A DNA stretch of 32,638 nucleotides from Paenibacillus sp. (GCA_017512705.1 JAFWEX010000012.1:1-32638); one strand, 5' to 3'. Shown: positions 15,312 through 22,909, counted from the first letter of the stretch. The notes: generated from the sequence alone by a model not told the origin. Made by a program: numbers and translations.

Positions 15312-18300
15312 TTACGAATACAGCCAAACCCGCATTAATGATAACAATTGATCCGTTTGGATCGGTTTTTTTACATAATCGGAAGCTCCGGCCTCAATAC
15401 ACTTCCCGCGATCCTCTTTCATCGCCTTGGCTGTGAGCGCAATAATAGGCAACTTCTCAAATTTCGGGTTCTGTCTGATCCGTGTCATCGCTTCGTAACC
15501 GTCCATCTCTGGCATCATCATATCCATCAGCACCAGATCGAATTCTGGATTTTTCTCTAGTGCTTCCAGAGCCTCGCGTCCGTTCTCGGCAAACGTAACA
15601 TCCATACGGTACCCTTCAAGCACACTGGATAACGCAAACACATTTCGTATATCATCATCAACAAGCAGTATCTTTTTGCCTTCAAACAAGGTTTCTTTAT
15701 TATGCAACTTCTGCAAAATACGGCGTTTATCCTCGGGCAGATTAGCTTCTACCCGATGCAGGAACAGCGTCGTTTCGTCGAGTAGGCGCTCTGGTGACTT
15801 CACGTCTTTAATAATGATCGACTCTGCATATTTCCTAAGCTTCATCTCTTCCTTTGAATCCAGTTCTTTCCCCGTATAAATGATAATAGGCAGATCATTC
15901 AAATACTCATCATCACGAATCTGGTCCAGCATCTCGAAACCGGTCATATCTGTTAGCATTAAGTCCAGCACCATGCAGTCATAACGCTGACTGTGCAATT
16001 CATTCAGCGCCTCCTGACCTGTAGATACGGCCGTAATAACCACATCATCATGACCAATTAACTCAATGATGGCTGTACGCTGAATCTCATCGTCTTCCAC
16101 GATGAGCAATCGTTTCAACTGATTTTCTGTATAGGATTCAATTTGAGAGAACGCTTTGTCCAATGCCTCTTTGCTGGATGGTTTTTTAAGATACGCAATG
16201 GCACCCATCATCAACCCTTGTTTCATATCATCCACAACCGAGATGACATGCACGGGAATATGACGTGTTACTGAACTGCTCTTCAATTCACCCAGGATCG
16301 TCCATCCATCTATAACAGGCAACTGGATGTCAAGTATGATCGCATCAGGCAAGTGCTCACGAGCCATCTCCAGACCGGTATCCCCTTGAAGAGCGACTAA
16401 CGCCTTGAACCCCCGTCCTCTAGCCATATCCATTAGAATTTGAGCAAATTTCACATCATCCTCAATGATCAGCAGCGTCTTATCACCTTCCTGAATCTGA
16501 TGAAGGTCATCCTCAATCCGGCTGATTTCTGGACTGCGTGCAGAAGGTACTTCCGTCAAACGACCTTGTTCCGGGTCTGGTGCAAGAATGGTTTGTTGAG
16601 CCGGACGAACAAGCTTCGTATCTGGTTTCTGCTCTTGAAGTCCTTGTTGTTGTTCTGAAGATACCGCAGCTTCTCTAGCTGCTACTTCCTCTGCACGTTC
16701 AGCTTCTTCATGGTTATCTGGAAGGAATAATGTGAAGGTACTTCCCACCCCTTCCGAGGATTCCACATGTATTGCCCCGCCGAGTAATCGAGCCAGTTCG
16801 CGGCTAATCGACAAGCCGAGTCCCGTACCGCCATATTTTCGACTAGTTGTACCGTCTACCTGTTGGAATGCTTCGAAGATCAGATCCGTTTTGTCGGACG
16901 GAATGCCAATCCCTGTATCTTTGATGCTGAATCCGAGGTATTCCTGATTTGTATTCAGGTATCCAGGCAATTCCTCTGGCTTCACACGCCGTGCAATCAG
17001 ACTAACCGAGCCCCGATTCGTGAATTTGAATGCATTCGACAATAGATTCCGTAAAATTTGCTTCACTCGGTGACTGTCCGTATAGATCCATTCAGGCAGT
17101 GAGCTGTCGAAACGAATATTCAGATCCAGTTCTTTCTTGTTAGCCATTGGACTAAAGTTCTGGGTGACAAAATGGGTCAACTCATCCATTCGAACGGTCT
17201 CATAGTTGATGTCCATCTTGCCGGCGTCCACTTTGGACAGGTCCAAAATTTCATCAATCATCTTCAGTAAGTCTGCACCCGACATATAGATGGTCTGAGC
17301 ATACTCTTGCTGTTTGCTGCTGAGGTTACCCTCCTTGTTCTCCGACAATAACTGAGACAATATGAGCAAACTGTTGAGAGGCGTTCGCAGTTCATGCGAC
17401 ATATTCGCCAAAAATTCAGACTTGTACTTGCTGGTCATCGACAATTGCATCGCTTGTTGTTCCAATTGCGTCTTCGTTTTCTCGATTTCGTCATTCTTCT
17501 CTTCCACTTCGCGCACCTGTTCTTCAAGGGCCCGCGTCTTGGCGATCAGCTCTGTGTTAAAATGCTCCAGTTCCTCCTGCTGACGTTGCAGCAGTTCCTC
17601 AGAACGTTTAAGTGCATCAGTCTGTTCTTCCAGATTTTCATTGGAACGACGCAGTTCTTCCTGTTGTGTCTGCAATTCCTCCGATTGCACCTGCAATTCC
17701 TCGGTAAGAGCCTGGGATTCACGCAACAGCTCCTCCACACGAAGACGCCGGCGAACGTTGTTAAGAACGACGCCTAAATTGGAAATCAGTTGACCAAACA
17801 ATTGCTTTTGTATCTCACTAAAAACTTCAAAAGAAGCCAGCTCGACGACACCGATCAATTCATCTTCAAACACAACTGGATAGATCATAATGCTCGCAGC
17901 CCGTCCCGAACCCGAAGCAGAACCGATGCTCACATATTCATCAGGTGTATGGTCCATCACAATTGGATTCATATCGAGTGCAGCTTGACCGATCAGTCCT
18001 TCTCCGATCCGGTACACCTCTTTACCAAGCTCTCCATTCTCTTCAAATGCATATGAACCGTAACGTCTCAATTCATCCGGATGTTTTTCCTCATCGATTA
18101 GATATACGACGCCCAATTGAGCACCTAGAACAGGGGTGAATTCACTAATAAACATCTGAGAGATTTGACGAATGGAACCGATTCCCCGGAGTAATTCTGG
18201 CACTCTCGCAATGTTGGAACTCATCCAATTCTGGTCCTGTTGAGCCTGCACATATGCTTTCTCAATCTCCATCTTTTCTTCCAGATCATTAGAGACTTCT

Positions 18301-19046
18301 TTGAAAACGGTGGCTATCTGACCGATCTCATCGGTCGACTTAATTTGAATTCGGCGGATCGTTTTATATCGCCCTTTGCCAAAACTTGTAATCATCATCG
18401 AAACAGTATTCAAACCACGTGTAATGCTTGGAAGCACCCACAGAATGATTCCCAAGGCAAGTAATAATCCGGCGGTCATAATAATGATCGTCATCTGAAC
18501 TGCCTTGGTATAGGCGGCATGAGCATCCTTGATCTCGGCGTCAATCTCTTGATCCTGATATCGAGACAATGCATTCAAGCTGTCCACTGCTTCCTTCTGA
18601 ACGGCAAGCCCGGTGGAATTACGATAGTTATTTGCATCCTCCACTCGATTCTGGGCCATCAAACTAATTATTCTTGTGGCATAATTCGTATAAGCATCCC
18701 ACGCATTATTCACACGATCGACAAGTTGATGCTCGGAAGCACTATCTGCCCGTTTCCTCACTTCCTCCAAATAACGAACACCTTGTTCCTTCATCTTGTT
18801 CACATCAGTTTCAGTCGCACTAATCGATTTGTTCGGGTTAAGTAACAAGTTAGCCAGCACTTTGGCAATATCATTGACTTCCCCACGTGTTGAAGAAGTA
18901 AAACGCACCTTAAGATAGCGTTCTTGATACATCTGATCAATACGTTCATTACTGCTGTTCAGCCGTTCGTAACTCACAAAGGTGAGGATGATCATAATTG
19001 CCATCAAGGCGGTGAAACCAATCAGCAATTTATTCCTGATTTTCAT
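15312..19046 (-). CDS. rsbK: Membrane hybrid histidine kinase with HAMP, GAF and three receivers, RsbK-like
   Basis: A 1244-residue sensor kinase. Membrane helices at about 8-25 and 184-206 flank an extracytoplasmic helical sensor (CHASE3/4HB-like). A HAMP domain (about 207-262), a GAF domain (about 285-430) and a long coiled coil (about 435-540) follow. HisKA has His551 (NMSHELRTPLN). The HATPase has Asn671, DTGIGI and GGTGLGLSI. An acidic, Gln/Pro-rich linker (about 778-852) leads to three receivers with Asp906, Asp1028 and Asp1175. The middle receiver is atypical: LDLML instead of LDxxMP, and no Lys-Pro. The start overlaps the RsbY-like stop by 4 bases (ATGA). Domain order and neighbours match B. 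cereus RsbK, which activates RsbY by phosphotransfer. Three receivers are more than in that protein as I recall it. The signal sensed is unknown. Confidence 0.9.
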   Translation of the reverse strand: MKIRNKLLIGFTALMAIMIILTFVSYERLNSSNERIDQMYQERYLKVRFTSSTRGEVNDIAKVLANLLLNPNKSISATETDVNKMKEQGVRYLEEVRKRADSASEHQLVDRVNNAWDAYTNYATRIISLMAQNRVEDANNYRNSTGLAVQKEAVDSLNALSRYQDQEIDAEIKDAHAAYTKAVQMTIIIMTAGLLLALGIILWVLPSITRGLNTVSMMITSFGKGRYKTIRRIQIKSTDEIGQIATVFKEVSNDLEEKMEIEKAYVQAQQDQNWMSSNIARVPELLRGIGSIRQISQMFISEFTPVLGAQLGVVYLIDEEKHPDELRRYGSYAFEENGELGKEVYRIGEGLIGQAALDMNPIVMDHTPDEYVSIGSASGSGRAASIMIYPVVFEDELIGVVELASFEVFSEIQKQLFGQLISNLGVVLNNVRRRLRVEELLRESQALTEELQVQSEELQTQQEELRRSNENLEEQTDALKRSEELLQRQQEELEHFNTELIAKTRALEEQVREVEEKNDEIEKTKTQLEQQAMQLSMTSKYKSEFLANMSHELRTPLNSLLILSQLLSENKEGNLSSKQQEYAQTIYMSGADLLKMIDEILDLSKVDAGKMDINYETVRMDELTHFVTQNFSPMANKKELDLNIRFDSSLPEWIYTDSHRVKQILRNLLSNAFKFTNRGSVSLIARRVKPEELPGYLNTNQEYLGFSIKDTGIGIPSDKTDLIFEAFQQVDGTTSRKYGGTGLGLSISRELARLLGGAIHVESSEGVGSTFTLFLPDNHEEAERAEEVAAREAAVSSEQQQGLQEQKPDTKLVRPAQQTILAPDPEQGRLTEVPSARSPEISRIEDDLHQIQEGDKTLLIIEDDVKFAQILMDMARGRGFKALVALQGDTGLEMAREHLPDAIILDIQLPVIDGWTILGELKSSSVTRHIPVHVISVVDDMKQGLMMGAIAYLKKPSSKEALDKAFSQIESYTENQLKRLLIVEDDEIQRTAIIELIGHDDVVITAVSTGQEALNELHSQRYDCMVLDLMLTDMTGFEMLDQIRDDEYLNDLPIIIYTGKELDSKEEMKLRKYAESIIIKDVKSPERLLDETTLFLHRVEANLPEDKRRILQKLHNKETLFEGKKILLVDDDIRNVFALSSVLEGYRMDVTFAENGREALEALEKNPEFDLVLMDMMMPEMDGYEAMTRIRQNPKFEKLPIIALTAKAMKEDRGKCIEAGASDYVKKPIQTDQLLSLMRVWLYS

Positions 19047-20212
19047 TCTGTTACCGCCCCTTTATCCAATGTAATCCACACCAGACATTTATCATCGTCC
19101 CGTTCCGGATTCAATTCGTCATCAAAAAACAACTTTTGCATCGCTTCTTCGTTCCATGCATGGGAGCCTGTTAATTGTTCTTTCAAGAACTCGATCTGCT
19201 GCTCCTGGTCACCCTGAACAGCTTCAAGTAAACCATCTGTATAGATGGCAATGTGTCCATCGCCCTCGTAATGAATGGTCTGAGGCTCGATATCCATTTT
19301 GTCGAACAAGCCTACAGGGCAGCATACGCTGTCAAATGACGTCACACTACCATCACTACGGAAGAATAGAGCCGGAGGATGCCCTGCGTTTACATAATCT
19401 ATACGTTTCATTCGTGTATCCACAACTAAATAAATTGCCGTAAAATAATACTGTACCAGCTGTTTTCCCAGTTGCAGCTGATTAAAGCGACGATTCAGCT
19501 CCTGAATAACCTTCTCCGGATCTACATACGTTGTTACCGTATCTTTGAGAACGGATGCAATAAACATCGTGAACAAGGATGAAGATATGCCATGCCCCAT
19601 CATATCCAGAAGCAGTACGCCGTACCGTCCTTCACCCAGTGGAAACCAGGAGTAGAGATCACCTGCCAGCTCAAAGGATGGTTTATAGATGGCATGTACT
19701 TGAAACAATGGATCTTTGATCGGATCACTTAGTACAGCACTTTGCACCATCGCTGCAAGTTTCAGCTCATCCTGAATCCGCTGGTCACGTTCCTTGTGCC
19801 AGTCTTTCTCCTGCTTCAGACGTAATGCCAGCCGAATTCGAGCCATCAATTCCACTTTGTTAATTGGCTTCGTCACATAATCAGATGCCCCCGCATCCAG
19901 TGCTTCGGCCAGCTTCTTGGAATCACCTATGGCAGTCACCATAATGATTGGGATGTCTTTCAAATTATCGTACTTTTGAACAATACTGCAGGCTTCAATT
20001 CCATCCATCTCTGGCATCATCATATCCAGCAAAATCAGGTCAATATCCGACGGTTTGGGACGTAGTACGCTGTTATCTTCACCGATCCCCAATATTTCGA
20101 ACATATCTATAGCTGAACTTGCTGTCACAATATCACGATAATTTTCTTTCTTCAAAATTTCTCGAATGATAATAACATTGGTCGGATTGTCGTCAACAAT
20201 AAGTATTCTCAT
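19043..20212 (-). CDS. rsbY: Receiver-PP2C phosphatase, RsbY-like activator of sigma-B
   Basis: A 389-residue response regulator with an enzymatic output. The receiver (1-125) has the acidic pair at 7-8, Asp63 (LLDMMMPEMDG) and Lys115 (TKP). A helical linker (about 128-160) leads to a SpoIIE/RsbU-type PP2C domain (about 165-383). Its metal-binding acids are in ELAGDLYSW (Asp185), LLLDMMGHG (Asp203), IYTDGLLEA (Asp326) and ERDDDKCLVWI (Asp373 region), and NAGHPPA is conserved. Phosphorylation would activate dephosphorylation of RsbV-P, releasing sigma-B. AAGGAG lies 6 bases before the ATG. It is the first gene of the rsbY-rsbK-rsbM-kinase run and is translationally coupled to rsbK. Confidence 0.92.
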   Translation of the reverse strand: MRILIVDDNPTNVIIIREILKKENYRDIVTASSAIDMFEILGIGEDNSVLRPKPSDIDLILLDMMMPEMDGIEACSIVQKYDNLKDIPIIMVTAIGDSKKLAEALDAGASDYVTKPINKVELMARIRLALRLKQEKDWHKERDQRIQDELKLAAMVQSAVLSDPIKDPLFQVHAIYKPSFELAGDLYSWFPLGEGRYGVLLLDMMGHGISSSLFTMFIASVLKDTVTTYVDPEKVIQELNRRFNQLQLGKQLVQYYFTAIYLVVDTRMKRIDYVNAGHPPALFFRSDGSVTSFDSVCCPVGLFDKMDIEPQTIHYEGDGHIAIYTDGLLEAVQGDQEQQIEFLKEQLTGSHAWNEEAMQKLFFDDELNPERDDDKCLVWITLDKGAVTE

Positions 20213-20594
20213 TTCTATCTCCTTATCTTTGGCGTCCGGGTTTGTCGATTAGTATCTATTCAACGAACAACCTTATTTATACAAATTTTGCATTCTGAGA
20301 GACAGTAAACATAACAATTACTAGTATAACTATAATGAAAAAACCAAAAAAGGACTATCTGAAAATAGCACCATTAAGGTGGTTCCCTTCAATATATTAT
20401 CGTTGTTGATTTGTTGCTGATCTGTTCTTGCATCGTTCGTTGCAGCCCTAATATCATACCTAATCTAGAACTTGCAAAAACATAGATAAGGAATGGGGTT
20501 AGCCCCATTCCTTATCTATGTTTTTGATTAAGCCTTTTCGGGTTCGCCGCGGGGCGTTAGCCTCACTGTCGTATCCGATTTCAGACTTTGAATG
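20213..20594. other. 382-base gap between the rsbY-like and yflT-like genes
   Basis: No gene is seen. It holds the strong hairpin at 20476-20525. It also holds about 260 AT-rich bases that must contain the promoter of the rsbY-rsbK-rsbM operon. A TATACT box and a TATAAA box are visible on the minus strand between about 20270 and 20335, but neither has a good -35. No clear sigma-B box (GTTT-N13/14-GGGT) was found here. Confidence 0.5.
20476..20525. terminator. Perfect 23-bp terminator hairpin
   Basis: Two perfectly complementary 23-base arms (starting AAAAACATAGATAAGG) surround a TTAG loop. The outer A/T runs allow termination on both strands. It lies 70 bases after the yflT-like stop and before the rsbY-like operon. 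Confidence 0.9.
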
Positions 20595-20939
20595 TCAGTC
20601 TTTCTTTTTGGCAATCACCATTACTTTGCCTTTATCTAGCTCACTCTCGTAAAAATCAGCTTCAGCTTCTGTAAAGCCCATCGATACGATCTTGGCCCGG
20701 AGTTCATCACCGCGTGAACGGAACAGATTGGCCATGGAATCAAAGAGCCCTTCCTCCTTGATGCCAATCTCCTTAGCATCTGCCGTATCAGCAATGCGAT
20801 CAGTACGATCCTTCTCATGGGCAAGCACGAAGATATGATCAGCTAAGTATCCAGTAGCCTGCAATTCTTTCACCGCTTCTACTGCTTGAACTCCGTTTTC
20901 TACCACTTTGGCAAAAGCCTTTTCGTTGGTTGAATTCAT
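20595..20939 (-). CDS. YflT-like general stress protein (GSP17M family)
   Basis: A 114-residue acidic protein of the YflT/heat-induced stress family (PF11181). It has an N-terminal fold with VENGVQAVEAVKELQATGYLADHIFVLAHEKDRTDRIAD and the C-terminal block FTEAEADFYESELDKGKVMVIAKK, a pattern found in GSP17M proteins. Members in Bacillus are sigma-B-dependent, and their biochemical role is unknown. The frame is open from 21026. GAGGAG lies about 10 bases before the ATG at 20939 and gives the normal family length. A clear sigma-B-type promoter is 52 bases upstream. It ends at a perfect hairpin terminator. Confidence 0.88.
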   Translation of the reverse strand: MNSTNEKAFAKVVENGVQAVEAVKELQATGYLADHIFVLAHEKDRTDRIADTADAKEIGIKEEGLFDSMANLFRSRGDELRAKIVSMGFTEAEADFYESELDKGKVMVIAKKKD

Positions 20940-20990
20940 CGTTTCCACTCTCCTCTGATTTAATCTTCTATATCGAGCTTCTATAGTATA

Positions 20991-21015
20991 TAACCCTAGG
21001 GTGATAGGTTGAAAC
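20991..21015 (-). promoter_or_regulatory. Sigma-B promoter of the yflT-like gene
   Basis: Minus strand: GTTTCA, 13-base spacer, GGGTTA. It starts just after the stop of the upstream secreted-protein gene and 52 bases before the yflT-like start. Both boxes are the same as in the rsbV promoter. Confidence 0.72.
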
Positions 21016-21035
21016 GCAAGTAGCAATCATTTGAT

Positions 21036-21572
21036 TCAAGTCACTGTAGCATCAAATAAATCAACACCTTCGATCTCACTGGAACCCGGCCTCATATACA
21101 CTTTAATGGCATACGAGCCACGAATGTACACTTCGCCATCTTCCGCAACATAATAAGGTTCGCCTAGCGCTTGGTGAATAGGTTCGATATGCATCGGGAT
21201 AGACTCGCCATTCAAATTCAAGTAATCATGTGAACCATCGACATGTACATATTGAATAATGTCTGTATCTTCACATACCCCAACATGCACATTTTGAAAC
21301 TGATATTCCGGGCATCCCAGATAAGGATCTTCTTTAATATCAAGCGGCTCGCCCATTTTATTAAATAACTCGTGCTTCCCACTCTCCAGTGAAACGCCAT
21401 TCAGAGTCCGAAACTGCTCGAACGTCTCGGGATGATCAGTAGCCAATTTCATTACTGGCATCTGCTCCTCCATTACCGTCCATTGCATGTCGTGAGCAGC
21501 AGGGGTTGCTGCCGGTTGAACGGAAAAGGGAGAAATTACGCTAAACATCGTCACTAGCAGTAGTTTCATCAT
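21036..21572 (-). CDS. Secreted protein of unknown function
   Basis: A 178-residue protein with a short signal peptide (MMKLLLVTMFSVISPFSVQPAA, cleavage near 22-26, no lipobox Cys). The mature part is acidic, with two Cys (LGCPEYQF and VGVCED) that could form a disulphide. Segments such as VSLESGKHELFNKMGEPLDIKEDPYLGC and IHQALGEPYYVAEDGEVYIRGSYAIKVYM look like two copies of a small beta-rich unit with a LG/MGEP turn. I do not recognise a family. An upstream in-frame GTG exists at 21581, but AGGG is spaced 8-9 bases from the ATG at 21572. It is between the DUF948 and yflT-like genes on the same strand and may be co-transcribed with DUF948. Confidence 0.7.
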   Translation of the reverse strand: MMKLLLVTMFSVISPFSVQPAATPAAHDMQWTVMEEQMPVMKLATDHPETFEQFRTLNGVSLESGKHELFNKMGEPLDIKEDPYLGCPEYQFQNVHVGVCEDTDIIQYVHVDGSHDYLNLNGESIPMHIEPIHQALGEPYYVAEDGEVYIRGSYAIKVYMRPGSSEIEGVDLFDATVT

Positions 21573-21640
21573 GATTCTCACCCTTTCATCAAGTTCATCA
21601 CCGCTCTGAAGACTTCACTACAATTCAGAATACGGTCATG

Positions 21641-22144
21641 TTATTTACGCATACGCTGCCAGATATTAGCCGCAATATCAATATAATTCATCCAATCCTT
21701 GCCCCCCTTAGCTTTATCTTGATATGTAGCTTCGTAGGATTGCAATGTGCGCTCCGCTTGTGTTGCAGGTGGAGCCTTTACCTCATTGGACTCTGGCGTT
21801 TTAACTGCCTTGGATTGTCTCGTCTGAAATCGGGTCATCAGTGTAGTGGACACCTGCTTGGCTGCTGCGGTCACTTCACTTAGCACTTCTCCCAAATTCT
21901 CAACGGATTCCATCACCGGATCAATTTTCTTCATTTTGTGCTGCACATCCGCAGTGATATCATTCGCATGCCTTACTGTCTGTTTCACTTCGTAACTGAG
22001 CTCATCAATGGTCTTTTGTACTTCCTGCAGGGTCTGGGACACATTGTCCAGTGAGCTCTGAGCCGATTTCAATGTACGAATCAAAAAGAAAACGAGTACC
22101 GCAAATGCCACTGCAATCAGGGCTACGCTGATTTGATAGATCAT
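21641..22144 (-). CDS. DUF948 protein (YtxG-like), membrane-anchored coiled coil
   Basis: A 167-residue protein with an N-terminal membrane anchor (MIYQISVALIAVAFAVLVFFLIRTL). A long heptad-rich helix follows (about 30-110: SLDNVSQTLQEVQKTIDELSYEV and VMESVENLGEVLSEVTAAAK), then a polar tail. This is the DUF948 layout (PF06103) of B. subtilis YtxG, a general-stress protein. The frame runs from 22276. GAGAGG lies 8 T residues before the ATG at 22144, which is the correct start. A well-matched sigma-B promoter lies 51 bases upstream. It is divergent from the DUF1328 gene, so two stress envelope proteins share one intergenic region. Confidence 0.87.
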   Translation of the reverse strand: MIYQISVALIAVAFAVLVFFLIRTLKSAQSSLDNVSQTLQEVQKTIDELSYEVKQTVRHANDITADVQHKMKKIDPVMESVENLGEVLSEVTAAAKQVSTTLMTRFQTRQSKAVKTPESNEVKAPPATQAERTLQSYEATYQDKAKGGKDWMNYIDIAANIWQRMRK

Positions 22145-22194
22145 AAAAAAAACCTCTCTTTCCATGGTTGCATTCGGTTTTGTTATTGCTATAG

Positions 22195-22220
22195 TTACCC
22201 GAGCCTTTCTCGGGCGAAAC
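22195..22220 (-). promoter_or_regulatory. Sigma-B promoter of the DUF948 gene
   Basis: Minus strand: GTTTCG, 14-base spacer, GGGTAA. The spacer starts with CCCGAG and ends with CTC, which together with the GGG of the -10 form an inverted repeat (CCCGAG / CTCGGG). Confidence 0.72.
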
Positions 22221-22269
22221 AAAAGAAAACAGTTATCCAGCGAAGTATAGAAGAAGAGAAAAACACCAT

Positions 22270-22295
22270 GTTTCAAGTCATCTACACTCGGTTAA
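22270..22295 (+). promoter_or_regulatory. Possible sigma-B promoter of the DUF1328 gene
   Basis: GTTTCA, 14-base spacer, GGTTAA, 71 bases before the DUF1328 start. The -35 is as in the other sigma-B sites. The -10 lacks the third G, so it is a weaker candidate. Confidence 0.42.
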
Positions 22296-22366
22296 GGTTA
22301 GACTACACCAGGCAGTGAGGCAGAACAACTCACGCCATAAACTATATCACGAAAGGATGAATTCTC

Positions 22367-22531
22367 ATGTTAAAATGGTCTGTCATTTTCCTGATTATTG
22401 CACTGGTTGCTGGAATCTTCGGATTTTTTGGAATTGTTGAAGCAGCTGCTTCCATTGCCAAAGTACTATTCTTCATCTTTGTTGTTCTTTTCATCATCTC
22501 TCTTATTACGGGACGAAGCCGAATGCGATAA
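22367..22531 (+). CDS. DUF1328 small membrane protein (YtjA-like)
   Basis: A 54-residue protein with two hydrophobic helices ([20 protein letters not shown] and [17 protein letters not shown]), the central [11 protein letters not shown] link, and a basic tail GRSRMR. This is the exact layout of DUF1328 (PF07043), a small membrane family often induced by stress. AAGGA lies 9 bases before the ATG. It is too short to show in a usual ORF list but is clear by translation. It is divergent from DUF948 with a weaker sigma-B-like site upstream. Two terminators follow. Confidence 0.87.
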   Translation: MLKWSVIFLIIALVAGIFGFFGIVEAAASIAKVLFFIFVVLFIISLITGRSRMR

Positions 22532-22573
22532 AGTGTTGATATCTAAATGAATATCATCTGAGAATTACATACG

Positions 22574-22607
22574 AAAGCCGATGGAGCCTCAGGGCACGTC
22601 GGCTTTT
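22574..22607 (+). terminator. Terminator after the DUF1328 gene
   Basis: AAAGCCGA pairs with TCGGCTTT, with further pairing inside, then TTTTG. It lies 43 bases after the DUF1328 stop. Confidence 0.7.
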
Positions 22608-22695
22608 GTGCGTTCATATACAGGTGTATATGCCTATTTTTCTATATTTATGTATTACACTCCCTCCTGCTTTATTCCATCATAAACCAACGAAG

Positions 22696-22721
22696 AGTCC
22701 TGAAAAAACAGGACTTTTTTT
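22696..22721 (+). terminator. Second downstream terminator hairpin
   Basis: AGTCCTG, AAAAAA loop, CAGGACT, followed by a run of seven T. It insulates the next gene from DUF1328 read-through. Confidence 0.8.
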
Positions 22722-22821
22722 ATATAGCCAGCCTTGTTTTATACCACAGAAGTATGATTTTTAAGGGTTTTCTATATACCCACAGATGCGTCCGTTGACT
22801 CTGGAGGATTAAAGAAAATAT

Positions 22822-22830
22822 TGTTATAAT
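22822..22830 (+). promoter_or_regulatory. Extended -10 promoter for the SH3-like secreted protein
   Basis: TGTTATAAT is a TGnTATAAT extended -10 with a perfect TATAAT, 80 bases before the ATG. No good -35 is at 16-18 bases. A TTGACT at 22795-22800 would fit a different -10 (TATTGT) with an 18-base spacer. Confidence 0.5.
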
Positions 22831-22909
22831 TTGTGATTCATAGGTAACCTGCTTGGTTACTTTTAACACAGGGCAACAATACTACATATTATCCAAGGAG
22901 GAAAAACAA

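Larger units (their letters stand above)
22532..22909. other. 378-base gap with two terminators, a promoter and a leader hairpin
   Basis: No gene. In order on the plus strand it contains a terminator (22574-22607), a 7-bp inverted repeat CATATAC/GTATATG (22615-22632), a second terminator (22696-22721), an extended -10 promoter (22822-22830) and a short leader hairpin GTAACC/GGTTAC (22844-22860) followed by TTTT. The ribosome site AAGGAGG of the next gene follows. Confidence 0.6.

Noticed and set aside
20476-20525. Mobile element end or small RNA from the perfect 23-bp inverted repeat
   Set aside because: The A/T-flanked GC-rich stem with a 4-base loop is a typical strong terminator placed right after the yflT-like gene. 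There is no target duplication or transposase.
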